Assembly: GCA_020633205.1 (NCBI GenBank)
Contig: JACKEB010000025.1
Location: forward strand, 10,472 to 74,471
Reading direction: 5' to 3'
Origin: Polyangiaceae bacterium
GTDB taxonomy: Bacteria; Myxococcota_A; Polyangia; Polyangiales; Polyangiaceae
Length of the DNA stretch: 64,000 nucleotides
A program made the translations under genes and the position numbers. The notes beneath the pieces are model-generated. The model saw nothing but the letters and a program-made list of their open reading frames with translations. It was not told the origin of the DNA and did no database searches. Of the stretch, positions 7,823 to 15,886 are shown in pieces (the first letter of the stretch is position 1; each line of letters starts with the position of its first letter).

Positions 7823-8751
7823 GGGCGCACCACCATGCGAATGCCGAGGGTGATCCAGGTGTGCCACGCAGGATCATCCACTGGACCCGAGTGCACTTCG
7901 TAGCCGTTCACCTCGGTCGTCGTCTTCTGGAAGCGCGTGGCGGCGACCTCTACGACCGGACCAAAGCCAACGCTGGCTCGATAGTCCGCGCCGAAGCTCA
8001 GCTTGGCGTAGGTGGTACCGGTGCTGGTGTTCGTCTCCTCACGGTTTTGTGGGCGGTCGTCGATGGTCTGGATGACACTCTCGATGCCCAGGCCGTAGCC
8101 GAGCCACGGGTTCCAGCGGGCCGCTGGTTCGAACGAGTACACGCCCTCGACTCCGAGCCGAATCGTCAGCACGGAACAGGAGACGTCGTTCTCGAGGTTG
8201 GTGTCCTTGTCGTCACACGCGTCTTCGACCTTCGGGTCGCTCCCTTCGCTGCCAAAACCAAACTGCAGGTAGCCCCCGACGTACCACTCTTCGGCGACTT
8301 TGGCGCCGAGCCCGAATAGAAGTGGCAACTGCCAGGCGTAGCGTGCTCCAAGGCTGTCTCCTGGCTCACCGGTTGCATCTCCGTACGGAAAGCTAAGCCC
8401 TAGGCCAAAGGACAACTGAAAGCCGGTCGAGGCGGGGGGCGCATCGAAGCTGTGCCGCCGGCGAGGCGGCGGTTCTGGTGGAGGCGGCTCCGCGACGTGC
8501 ACTTCACTAGTAGGCGGCGGTGGCGGGGGCGCGCCTTGCACCACCGGGGCGGGCGCACCGGGGGTCGCTGTGGGTGCTTGCTGCGGAGCATTGCCGGGCG
8601 GAACTTCTACCGCTAGCGCGAGCGCGGGAGTCAGCAGCACGGCAACCCCCGCCGTCCAAGACAACGCTTGCATGGGCCACAGTCTCTCATCTTCGGCCTT
8701 GCGACGAAAATGTTCCTTGCCGACGCATGCGTCGAACTCCGACTTACCCAT
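7819..8751 (-). CDS. Probable outer-membrane beta-barrel protein with Pro-rich periplasmic segment
   Basis: A 310-residue protein. The ATG at 8751 has a strong AGGAGG six bases upstream, giving an unusually long N-region before the hydrophobic stretch at residues 28-47. An internal ATG at 8673 would give a conventional signal peptide but has no clear ribosome site. Residues 50-100 are Pro/Ala-rich (PPPPPPTSEVHVAEPPPPEPPPRRR shortened here in description). The remaining 200 residues alternate polar and aromatic or glycine residues as in a small outer-membrane barrel (FQLSFGLGLSFPYG, WNPWLGYGLGIESV, YAKLSFGADYRASVGF). It is the first gene of a coupled three-gene operon. Confidence 0.75.
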   Translation of the reverse strand: MGKSEFDACVGKEHFRRKAEDERLWPMQALSWTAGVAVLLTPALALAVEVPPGNAPQQAPTATPGAPAPVVQGAPPPPPPTSEVHVAEPPPPEPPPRRRHSFDAPPASTGFQLSFGLGLSFPYGDATGEPGDSLGARYAWQLPLLFGLGAKVAEEWYVGGYLQFGFGSEGSDPKVEDACDDKDTNLENDVSCSVLTIRLGVEGVYSFEPAARWNPWLGYGLGIESVIQTIDDRPQNREETNTSTGTTYAKLSFGADYRASVGFGPVVEVAATRFQKTTTEVNGYEVHSGPVDDPAWHTWITLGIRMVVRP

Positions 8752-9208
8752 GGTCCCTCCTCTGTGACGATGCCCACGGGCGAGCTTGCAACGAGTGTTC
8801 CGAAGAGTTACCTCGCAGAAACGTTGTGCGTCTTGAGCCTACAGAGCTTGTGCAGGAATCCGCGCGTCGCGCACGCAAAGAGCGAATAGGGGCAAGGATC
8901 GATGCTAGCCCTCGCTAGCCGCCGCGTCTGAACTGCAGCGCCCGAGCGGGCAAGCCTGTCCCGAAGTGCGTAGGCAGCCGGGCAGCTTGCGAACAGCCGT
9001 TTGCTGTGTGCGTCTCGACTCCCCCGTCGCACTTCACAGTGTCGACGCAACGTCACGACGTCTGCCGAGTGTCGGCGAATCCAAGTCTTGGCTTGCAGAG
9101 GTCAAGCGCTGTCGCCATACTCTGCTCGTCCAATGAAGTACTGAGCTGCCCGCTGTTTTGGTTCCGGTGCGCTGAACGCCTTGTTTCTAGCTGCGTTTGG
9201 GCTCCGCG
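8752..9208. other. Gene-free spacer
   Basis: About 460 bases with no convincing coding frame; the short open frames here lack ribosome sites and domain-like sequence. It lies between divergent genes, so it should hold the promoter of the minus-strand envelope operon and that of the ABC-F transcript, but no clear -35/-10 pair was identified. No tRNA or long repeat was seen. Confidence 0.6.
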
Positions 9209-9259
9209 ATGCTGACCAAGCTGCGGATCGTCTGGCTCGAGTTCGTGCTGACCTCTTGA
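9209..9259 (+). CDS. Candidate leader peptide upstream of the ABC-F gene
   Basis: A 16-codon ORF, MLTKLRIVWLEFVLTS, starts with ATG and ends with TGA 112 bases before the ABC-F start. It has no obvious ribosome site. It contains K4-L5-R6, which fits the +X+ pattern at which macrolides stall ribosomes on some erm leader peptides. Its codons contain GCTGACC twice (9211-9217 and 9247-9253), both able to pair with GGTCAGC just after the stop (9263-9269). The regulatory role is inference. Confidence 0.45.
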   Translation: MLTKLRIVWLEFVLTS

Positions 9260-9371
9260 AGGGGTCAGCTTGGTGGCGGCTTCACGACGCTCCAAACGTG
9301 CGCTGACAGACCTTTCGCCGCATTGTCGCGTGGAAAGCGCTGCGCTTCCTCCACGCGGGAGGCCTTTGCGT
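9247..9371 (+). promoter_or_regulatory. Candidate translational attenuator of the ABC-F gene
   Basis: Perfect 7-bp stem GCTGACC (9247-9253)/GGTCAGC (9263-9269) with a 9-base loop. Further on, CCTCC (9348-9352) can pair with GGAGG (9358-9362), the likely ribosome site of the GTG at 9372. An alternative stem GGAAAGCGC (9332-9340)/GCGCTTCC (9342-9349, one bulge) uses part of the same CCTCC, so the two are mutually exclusive. Confidence 0.4.
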
Positions 9372-10889
9372 GTGTTACGTCTGAAGAACGTCGGTTTTGG
9401 TTTCGCCGAGGGCGAGCTGCTGTTTGGTGGAATTGACGTCGAAATCTCCTCTGGGATCTGGGGAGTGGTTGGGCCGAACGGCGCGGGAAAGTCGACGCTG
9501 TTGCGGCTGCTAGGCGGACAGCTAGCTCCAAGCGTTGGCGTGCGTCAGGGGCCAGCGCCTGCTGACGTGGCGTTGTGCGGGCAACGAGTGGACGCTCCCG
9601 GAGGGGATGTCGAAGCGTTTGCAGCTGTTTACGATCGGGGTGCCCTGCGCTGGCTACAGCGCCTTGGGCTCGAGCCGGAGCAACTGACTCGCTGGGCTTC
9701 GCTTAGCCCAGGGGAGCGCCGTCGCTGGCAGCTCGCAGCGGCTCTGCACCGCGATCCAGCCTTGCTCCTGATCGATGAGCTGAGCAACCACATCGACGCG
9801 GAGAGTCGGTGGGCGATCGAGAGCGCGCTGCGCGGCTATCGCGGGACTGTGGTGATGGTTTCCCATGACCGTGAGTTACTCGATGAGCTGTGCTGCGCAG
9901 TGCTGTGGCTCGAAGGAGGATCGCTTCGTGAGTATCCTGGAGGATATACGAAGGCTGCGGAGCTGCGCGCGGCTGAGCGCTCAGCTCTTCAGGCGCAAAG
10001 GCACGAGCTCAGGTCTGCGCAGCACAAGCTGAAAGGCAGAGTCCAGCGTGAGCGCGAAGTCGCTCAACAGGCCGCGCGGGGGATCAGCGCGCGTACGCGA
10101 ATGAAGGGGCCGAAGGACAACGACGCCCGGGGAGCCTTGCGCAAGGGACTCGCTGAACGCGCGGCAGCGACTCTATCTTCGCGGGTCTCGTCCAGCGGGA
10201 CTCAACTCGAGCGCGTCAGCGAGGAGCTCGACAGGCTGCGGGTCGAGAAGGAACGCGGTCGCGCGCTCTTCGTCGACTACGAGGCAAGTCCGAAGGCGCG
10301 CCTCGTTTCATTGGTCGTGCCTCACATCGCGAGAGGTGAGCGTGTGATCGCTGAGGACGTCTCCCTGGTCGTGGAACGCGAGAGCCGCGTTTGGCTTTCA
10401 GGGCCCAATGGCAGCGGAAAATCGACACTGATCCAGGAGCTGCTCGTTGCTTGCTGCTTGCCTAGGGAGCGGGTCCTGTATGTTGCCCAAGACCTGGACG
10501 AGGCCGCGGCGATGGACAGCGCAGAGGCCGTCCGAGCGCTGCCGGCAGCGGAGCGGGGCCGCGTGTTCGAGTTGGTCGCCGCGCTGGGAACCAACCCAGA
10601 GCAACTCATCCGCACCGCGCGGCCGTCTCCCGGGGAGGCTCAGAAGCTGCAGATTGCGCTCGGGCTCTCACGCGGAGTGTGGCTGGTGATTCTGGACGAA
10701 CCGACCAACCACCTCGACCTACCAAGCATCGAGCGTCTCGAGGCTGCACTGGTTGGCTATCCCGGCGCTCTGCTGCTCGCCACCCACGACGCGCGGTTCG
10801 CCCGCGCGACGTGCGTCGAGTGCTGGGAGCTCGGCGGTGCGCGCATTGGGCGAAGTACATTGCCGCGTGGCATTGACGAAGGATCGTAA
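9372..10889 (+). CDS. ABC-F family ATPase
   Basis: A 505-residue soluble protein with two ABC ATPase domains and no membrane segment. First domain: Walker A GPNGAGKS (34-41), signature LSPGE (111-115), Walker B LLLIDE (131-136) followed by a divergent LSNHID instead of PTNHLD. A charged helical linker of about residues 195-290 follows. Second domain: Walker A GPNGSGKS, signature PSPGE and the canonical DEPTNHLD at 442-449. ABC-F proteins act on the ribosome, either as translation factors or as antibiotic-resistance factors that displace ribosome-bound drugs. The GTG at 9372 is preferred because GGGAGG lies nine bases upstream and the first ABC strand begins there; the frame is open back to a TTG at 9270 but that extension is not protein-like. 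Convergent with the NmrA-like gene, one base apart. Confidence 0.88.
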   Translation: MLRLKNVGFGFAEGELLFGGIDVEISSGIWGVVGPNGAGKSTLLRLLGGQLAPSVGVRQGPAPADVALCGQRVDAPGGDVEAFAAVYDRGALRWLQRLGLEPEQLTRWASLSPGERRRWQLAAALHRDPALLLIDELSNHIDAESRWAIESALRGYRGTVVMVSHDRELLDELCCAVLWLEGGSLREYPGGYTKAAELRAAERSALQAQRHELRSAQHKLKGRVQREREVAQQAARGISARTRMKGPKDNDARGALRKGLAERAAATLSSRVSSSGTQLERVSEELDRLRVEKERGRALFVDYEASPKARLVSLVVPHIARGERVIAEDVSLVVERESRVWLSGPNGSGKSTLIQELLVACCLPRERVLYVAQDLDEAAAMDSAEAVRALPAAERGRVFELVAALGTNPEQLIRTARPSPGEAQKLQIALGLSRGVWLVILDEPTNHLDLPSIERLEAALVGYPGALLLATHDARFARATCVECWELGGARIGRSTLPRGIDEGS

Positions 10890-10890
10890 G

Positions 10891-11736
10891 TTACTCCGCA
10901 GCCTCGCCGCGCCAGACTCCGCGCGCAGCAGTCTCTTTCGCGAAAGCGGAAAAGTCACGCGCTTGGCGGCCAAGCAAACGTTGCACGTCGGGGGTGGTCT
11001 GCGCGTTGCGTCCATCCAGTACGCGGTTGAACAGGGCGGCTAGCCACTCACCAAGATCCTTAGGGAAATATTCCGCCAGATCGCTCGCGTACTCTGCCAC
11101 GCTCACCGCCTGGTAGCGGAGGGGCGTGCCCGAGGCGCTGCTGATTTCTCTCGCTGCATCCGCGAAGCCCAGCAGTCGCGGCCCCGTGAGTTCATAGGTG
11201 GCGGCGTCATGACCAGGTTGACTCAGTGCAACAATCGCGCAGTCTGCGATGTCACGCGTGTCGATGAAGGGCTCTCGCACTTCGCCGGCGGGCATACGCA
11301 CCGTCCCTGAGAGCACTGCTGGGAGCAGCGCGCCGTCGCTGAAGTTTTGATTGAACCAGGAGCAGCGCAGAATGGTCCACGCCGCTCCAGACTCCCGGAC
11401 AGCGCGCTCTGCTGGCTCGCACTCAGGTTCACCCCGCCCCGAGAGCAGCACGATGCGCCGCGTGCCCTGGGCCACGGCGATTCGCACCAGCTCGGCGATC
11501 TGTGGCGCGGCTGTGGGCAGCGCTAGGTCCGGCGCGTAGCTGATGTAGAGCTGCTCTGCGTTCCCGACGACTTCTGGCCAGTTGCTGGGTGCGTTCCAGT
11601 CGAATGCGGGGTCTCCTTGGCGAGAAGTTACGCCGACGCTTTGCCCTATCGCTCTCAGCCCCTTCACCACCTCGGTTCCGGTCTTCCCGGTGCCACCAAC
11701 CACCAGCGTCGTTACTTTGCGGAAATGCTGCGTCAT
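10891..11736 (-). CDS. NmrA-like NAD(P)-binding oxidoreductase
   Basis: A 281-residue atypical short-chain dehydrogenase of the NmrA/NAD(P)H-binding group. The nucleotide-binding glycine motif is at the N-terminus (TTLVVGGTGKTGTEVVKGL, residues 9-27). RRIVLLSGRG and TILRCSWFNQNFSDG, typical of this group, follow near residues 93 and 121. It lacks the classical YxxxK pair. These proteins are often quinone or unknown-substrate reductases or redox sensors. It is transcribed divergently from a LysR regulator 93 bases away, which is probably its regulator. Confidence 0.85.
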   Translation of the reverse strand: MTQHFRKVTTLVVGGTGKTGTEVVKGLRAIGQSVGVTSRQGDPAFDWNAPSNWPEVVGNAEQLYISYAPDLALPTAAPQIAELVRIAVAQGTRRIVLLSGRGEPECEPAERAVRESGAAWTILRCSWFNQNFSDGALLPAVLSGTVRMPAGEVREPFIDTRDIADCAIVALSQPGHDAATYELTGPRLLGFADAAREISSASGTPLRYQAVSVAEYASDLAEYFPKDLGEWLAALFNRVLDGRNAQTTPDVQRLLGRQARDFSAFAKETAARGVWRGEAAE

Positions 11737-11829
11737 GTCGAGTTCCTTTCAACGGGCAGTTCGTGTGTCGCCCAACCCGACTATGGTTGCTGCTTGTGCA
11801 TGAGCCAAATGGCGTGCTCTCATGTGGTC

Positions 11830-12789
11830 ATGAACGGGATTCATGCCCTGGCGGGAGTTGATCTCAACCTCTTCGTGGCGTTTCGCGCGCTAGCCAAGGA
11901 GCGCAGCGTGACTCGCGCGGCGGCGCAGCTTGGGGTCACGCAATCTGCCATGAGTCACACGCTGCGTCGCCTGCGCGACTTGGCCGGGGACCCGCTACTG
12001 GTGAAAGGAGCCGCGGGCATGGAGCTCACGCCCCGCGCAGAGACGCTGCTGGTTCCCGTTGAGAGCGCACTCCTGCTCCTCGAGCGTGGGCTCTCGGAAC
12101 CTCGGTTCGTGCCGGGGAGGACTCGGCGCAGGTTTCGCCTCGCGACTCCTGATCTGTTCGATGCCCTCGCCATCCCTGCGTTGCTCGAGCGGGTTAGGGG
12201 GGAGGCCCCGCAGGTTTCGGTTCAAGTGATTCCGGTGCAAACACCGCAGCTCTCGCAGCGCTTGGAGACCGGCGAAGTGGATGTCGCTGTGATGCCGCGG
12301 GCAGAGACACTGCTAGCCAGCGACTCGCAGTCCGGGTTGATGCGGCGGACGCTGTTTCGCGACGGTTACGCATGCTTTATCCGTAGGGATCATCCAGTGG
12401 TGGCGGGACGTACTCGTCCGAAGCTCACGCTCGACCGCTACCTTTCGGTGTCCCACGCGTTGATCACACCCAGCGGCGAGGGCCCCGGTGTCATGGACCT
12501 CGCGCTGGAGGAGCGCGGCCTCGAACGTCACGTGGCCTTGCGCTTGCCCACGTTTCACACCGCCCTCGGCATCGTGGAGCAGACAGACTTGATCCTCACC
12601 GCGCCGAGTGCGCTGGCCACGCTCTGCGGGCCGCGGCTATTGGTGTTGCCAACGCCGCTGACATTGCCTGAGCACAGCGTGGACTTGCTCTGGCACTCGC
12701 GGTTCTCCGCTGATGCTGCGAGTTCTTGGTTCCGGGAGCGAGTGGGTGAGGTTGCGGCAGGGATCCAGCGGAAGATCACCCGTCGCTAG
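11830..12789 (+). CDS. LysR-family transcriptional regulator (NodD-like effector domain)
   Basis: A 319-residue LysR protein. The N-terminal HTH is clear (VDLNLFVAFRALAKERSVTRAAAQLGVTQSAMSHTLRRLRD in residues 10-50, here described in parts). The effector domain is of the NodD/PBP2 type with RLETGEVDVAVMPR near residue 145. ATG 11830 is chosen by family alignment; in-frame ATGs upstream at 11800 have no ribosome site. The divergent NmrA-like gene is its likely target. An inverted repeat CATGAG/CTCATG (11799-11804 and 11819-11824) sits immediately upstream. Confidence 0.88.
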   Translation: MNGIHALAGVDLNLFVAFRALAKERSVTRAAAQLGVTQSAMSHTLRRLRDLAGDPLLVKGAAGMELTPRAETLLVPVESALLLLERGLSEPRFVPGRTRRRFRLATPDLFDALAIPALLERVRGEAPQVSVQVIPVQTPQLSQRLETGEVDVAVMPRAETLLASDSQSGLMRRTLFRDGYACFIRRDHPVVAGRTRPKLTLDRYLSVSHALITPSGEGPGVMDLALEERGLERHVALRLPTFHTALGIVEQTDLILTAPSALATLCGPRLLVLPTPLTLPEHSVDLLWHSRFSADAASSWFRERVGEVAAGIQRKITRR

Positions 12790-12812
12790 GCGACGCTTCT
12801 GCACGCGCCAAG

Positions 12813-12854
12813 ACATGTCGAGTATAGCGACATGTTGTGTCGAATATATCGTCC
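12813..12854 (+). promoter_or_regulatory. Tandem operator-like elements upstream of nhaA
   Basis: ACATGTCG (12813-12820) and CGACATGT (12828-12835) form a perfect 8-bp inverted repeat around a 7-base centre. A related element, TGTCGAATATATCGTCC (12838-12854), matches TGTCGAGTATAGCGACA (12816-12832) at 13 of 17 positions, 22 bp downstream, about two helical turns. Confidence 0.4.
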
Positions 12855-12909
12855 TTGCCTACATGTGGGCTGCGCCCTAGGTTTTGATGCGGGGGGCGGA
12901 GAGGACGAG

Positions 12910-14142
12910 ATGAAGAAACTCCTAGGTGGCTTGTTGTTGGTGGGCGCGACTCTCGCGGCGCTTGTGTTCGAGAACACGGCGTTGCGCGAGACGTATCAAA
13001 GCCTGCTCCAGGCCAAGTTGGGAGTTGGGGCGGGAGCGTGGAGCCTAGAGAAGCCTGCGCTGTTGTGGATCAACGACGGCCTGATGGCGGTCTTCTTCCT
13101 GCTCATCGCCCTTGAGATCAAACACGAGGCGAAGGCCGGTCAGCTGAGGCAGCTGTCCCAGGTCCTCTTGCCAGCGCTTGCTGCCGTGGGCGGTATCGCC
13201 GTGCCGGCGCTGATCTACCTGGGGGTTACCCGAGGCACGCCGGGCGCCGAGAGCGGATGGGCGATCCCCAGCGCAACGGACATCGCGTTCTCCCTCGCGG
13301 TGCTCGGTATGTTCGGCTCTCGAGTGCCGCGCTCACTGACGACATTCTTGATGACCCTTGCGGTGTTCGACGACATCGCCGCGATCCTGATCATCGCGCT
13401 CTTTTACTCTGCGAAGCTGAACCTGGGCGCGTTGGCGCTCGCCGGGCTCTTCACGGGCGCGCTCGTCTTGCTCAATCGCGGGGGTGTGCGCCGGCTGTGG
13501 CCCTACTTGGCCGTGGGGCTGATGCTGTGGGTTGCCGTCCTGAAGTCAGGGATCCACGCGACCATCGCTGGCGTCATAGTCGGCCTATTGATTCCGTACG
13601 GAGCGGTTGGTGACGGCGCCGTCGGCAGCTCGGAGCGTTCCCCGGTGAAGACGCTGGAGCACGCGCTGCACCCATGGGTCATGCTCGGTGTGCTGCCCAT
13701 CTTTGCCTTCGCGAATGCTGGGGTGTCGTTCCGAGGGGTGTCCCTCGAAGGTCTAGCGACGCCAACGGCATTGGGAGTTGGACTAGGCTTGGCAGTTGGA
13801 AAGGTGGTCGGGATCTTTCCGATCTGCTGGCTCGCGTTACGTAGGGGTTGGGTTCCGAAGCTGGAAGGGGCGGGGACGGGCGGCTTGCTTGGCGTGAGCC
13901 TGCTCGCTGGCATCGGCTTCACGATGAGCATCTTCATCGGTAGCCTGGCGTTCGGCGCAAACCCTGCGCACCTCGAATCCATGCGTGTGGGTGTCATCGC
14001 CGGTTCGCTGCTATCTGCGCTGGTTGGCGCCGGTCTGCTTACATTCGCGCTGCCGCGCGGCAAAGAAGCACGCGATAAAGGCGCGGCGCCGGATGGCTTG
14101 GGAAACGGAGGTGGGGATCGCGCCGGCGCAGCGCCTGCCTGA
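12910..14142 (+). CDS. nhaA: Na+/H+ antiporter NhaA
   Basis: A 410-residue inner-membrane electrogenic Na+/H+ antiporter. Family hallmarks: NDGLMAVFFLLIALEIK near residue 58, AIPSATDIAFSLAVLG near residue 118 (the Asp of the TDIAF motif corresponds to Asp133 of E. coli NhaA), LAVFDDIAAILIIALFYS near residue 152 (the adjacent Asp163/Asp164 pair) and AVGKVVGIF near residue 297 (the conserved Lys300). The ATG at 12910 is preceded by GGAGAGGA; the longer frame from 12832 is not family-like. It exports Na+ in exchange for protons for pH and sodium homeostasis. It is monocistronic, with operator-like repeats upstream. Confidence 0.96.
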   Translation: MKKLLGGLLLVGATLAALVFENTALRETYQSLLQAKLGVGAGAWSLEKPALLWINDGLMAVFFLLIALEIKHEAKAGQLRQLSQVLLPALAAVGGIAVPALIYLGVTRGTPGAESGWAIPSATDIAFSLAVLGMFGSRVPRSLTTFLMTLAVFDDIAAILIIALFYSAKLNLGALALAGLFTGALVLLNRGGVRRLWPYLAVGLMLWVAVLKSGIHATIAGVIVGLLIPYGAVGDGAVGSSERSPVKTLEHALHPWVMLGVLPIFAFANAGVSFRGVSLEGLATPTALGVGLGLAVGKVVGIFPICWLALRRGWVPKLEGAGTGGLLGVSLLAGIGFTMSIFIGSLAFGANPAHLESMRVGVIAGSLLSALVGAGLLTFALPRGKEARDKGAAPDGLGNGGGDRAGAAPA

Positions 14143-14172
14143 GGTGTCGACAAGCGACGCCCCTGTCGCATC

Positions 14173-14205
14173 TTGAGACGGCTACCTGCGGTTTGAGACG
14201 GCTAC
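14173..14205 (+). repeat. Direct repeat TTGAGACGGCTAC, two copies 20 bp apart
   Basis: Perfect 13-bp copies at 14173-14185 and 14193-14205, with exactly 20 bp from start to start, about two helical turns. They lie between nhaA and the hybrid kinase gene, 104 bases before the latter's start, and look like a tandem regulator-binding site. Confidence 0.6.
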
Positions 14206-14308
14206 ACGGCGTTCGCCAAGCTTGGGAGAACCTGCAGCTTTTGTAGCCTAGGAATTGCTTCGGAGGGAATCGCGACCCTCGCGCTGGTGTGGCAGAATCA
14301 GAGCTGTC

Positions 14309-15886
14309 ATGGGGGACTCGATGCTGGGCGCTGCTGCGGGGAGCGCCGACTTGATCGCGCTCGAAGTACTGGAGAGCTTGCACGAGGGGTGTCAGGTAAT
14401 CGGCTTCGACTTCCGCTACCTCTACGTGAACGAGGCGGTGATCGCGCAGGGCAAGACCAGTCGCGAGGAACTCCTCGGGCGCACGATGATGGAGTGCTAT
14501 CCAGGCATCGAGCAGACGCCGATGTTCGAAGCGCTTCGAGAGACGCTGAGCGATCGGCGCGAGCAGCGCATGGTGAATGAGTTTGAGTATCCGGACGGAT
14601 CCAACGGCTGGTTCGAACTTCGCTTCGTGCCGGTCCCCAAGGGGGTTTGCATTCTGTCCCTCGACGTCACTGCCCAGAAGGCTCGCGAGCGGGAGCTGGC
14701 GGAGCTGGAGGAACAGCTGCGGCAGTCACAAAAGATGGAGGCGATAGGTCGCCTCGCTGGTGGCGTCGCCCACGACTTCAACAATCTACTGTCTGTCGTG
14801 CTGAGCTGCGCTGAGCTGCTCTACATGGACCTCCCGGCGGACGACCCGCTGCGTGCAGATGTCGACGAGATACGCCTGGCCGGGCAGCGGGCTACTGAGC
14901 TTACGCGACAACTACTCACCTTCAGTCGCCGTCGCGTGCTCGAGCCCAAGGTGCTCAACTTGAACGAAGTCATCGGTGGTTCCGAGCGGATGCTAGCTCG
15001 GCTGCTGGGGGCTGATATCGAACTCACATGCCTGCATGAACCGGACGTAGGCCGTGTCGTCGCGGATCCGGGAACCGTGGACCAGGTGTTGATGAACCTG
15101 GCTGTCAACGCTCGGGACGCGATGCCGAACGGTGGGCAACTAACAATCGAGACACGTGCCGTCTACCTGGACGATGAGTACGCTCGCATGCACCTCGACG
15201 CGCGACCTGGGCACTACGTCATGCTCGCGGTGAGCGACACCGGTCACGGGATGGATCGTGAGACGCAGCTCAGAGTGTTCGAGCCGTTTTTTACGACCAA
15301 GGAGCAAGGCAAGGGCACGGGCCTCGGCCTGTCGACGGTCTTCGGTATCGTCAAGCAGAACGCCGGGCACATCTGGCTGTACAGCGAGCCAGGGGTGGGT
15401 ACGACATTCAAGATTTATTTCCCGGAGGTAACGCAGGTGGCGGACCGCCCGCCGCTCGCGAAGGCCCCCGAATCCAGCCGGGGCAACGAGACCATCTTAC
15501 TCGTAGAGGACGACGAGCAGGTGCGCCAAGTCGCTCAAACCATCCTCCAGCGCGGCGGCTACCAGGTGCTGGTGGCGTCCAACGCGGGCGAAGCGATGAT
15601 CCTCTCGGAGCAGCACAAGGGCAAGATCCACTTACTGCTAACTGACCTGGTACTCCCACGCGTCGGAGGAAGAGAGCTCGCGCAGCGACTCCAGGCGGCT
15701 CGTCCAGGTCTCCAGGTGCTCTTTATGTCGGGCTACACCGACGACAGCGTGACTGTGCATCAGCTCCTCGAGTTGGATGCAGCCTACTTGCAGAAGCCCC
15801 TCACCCCCCGCGCCCTCAAGAACCGGGTGAGGGAAGTGCTAAGCGGCGCTGAACCGGAGTCCGCTCGCACTTCAGGCGCCGCCTGA
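14309..15886 (+). CDS. Soluble PAS hybrid histidine kinase with C-terminal receiver
   Basis: A 525-residue hybrid sensor kinase without membrane segments. A PAS-like domain covers about residues 20-125 (VIGFDFRYLYVNEAVIAQGKTSREELLG). A short coiled coil (ELAELEEQLRQSQKMEA) leads to the phosphoacceptor His155 in GGVAHDFNNLL. ATPase-core boxes follow: N box NLAVNARDAMP, G1 DTGHGMD, F box FFTTKEQGKGTGLGLS. A receiver domain ends the protein (LLVEDDEQ, LLTDLVLP with the Asp, and QKPLTP with the Lys). This layout is the myxobacterial cytosolic PAS-HisKA-HATPase-REC type. No partner regulator is adjacent. The stop region overlaps the convergent czcA gene by 15 bases. Confidence 0.92.
   Translation: MGDSMLGAAAGSADLIALEVLESLHEGCQVIGFDFRYLYVNEAVIAQGKTSREELLGRTMMECYPGIEQTPMFEALRETLSDRREQRMVNEFEYPDGSNGWFELRFVPVPKGVCILSLDVTAQKARERELAELEEQLRQSQKMEAIGRLAGGVAHDFNNLLSVVLSCAELLYMDLPADDPLRADVDEIRLAGQRATELTRQLLTFSRRRVLEPKVLNLNEVIGGSERMLARLLGADIELTCLHEPDVGRVVADPGTVDQVLMNLAVNARDAMPNGGQLTIETRAVYLDDEYARMHLDARPGHYVMLAVSDTGHGMDRETQLRVFEPFFTTKEQGKGTGLGLSTVFGIVKQNAGHIWLYSEPGVGTTFKIYFPEVTQVADRPPLAKAPESSRGNETILLVEDDEQVRQVAQTILQRGGYQVLVASNAGEAMILSEQHKGKIHLLLTDLVLPRVGGRELAQRLQAARPGLQVLFMSGYTDDSVTVHQLLELDAAYLQKPLTPRALKNRVREVLSGAEPESARTSGAA

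Noticed and set aside
9270..9371. In-frame TTG-initiated extension of the ABC-F protein
   Set aside because: No ribosome site and no ABC-like sequence; GTG 9372 has GGGAGG upstream and begins at the first ABC strand.
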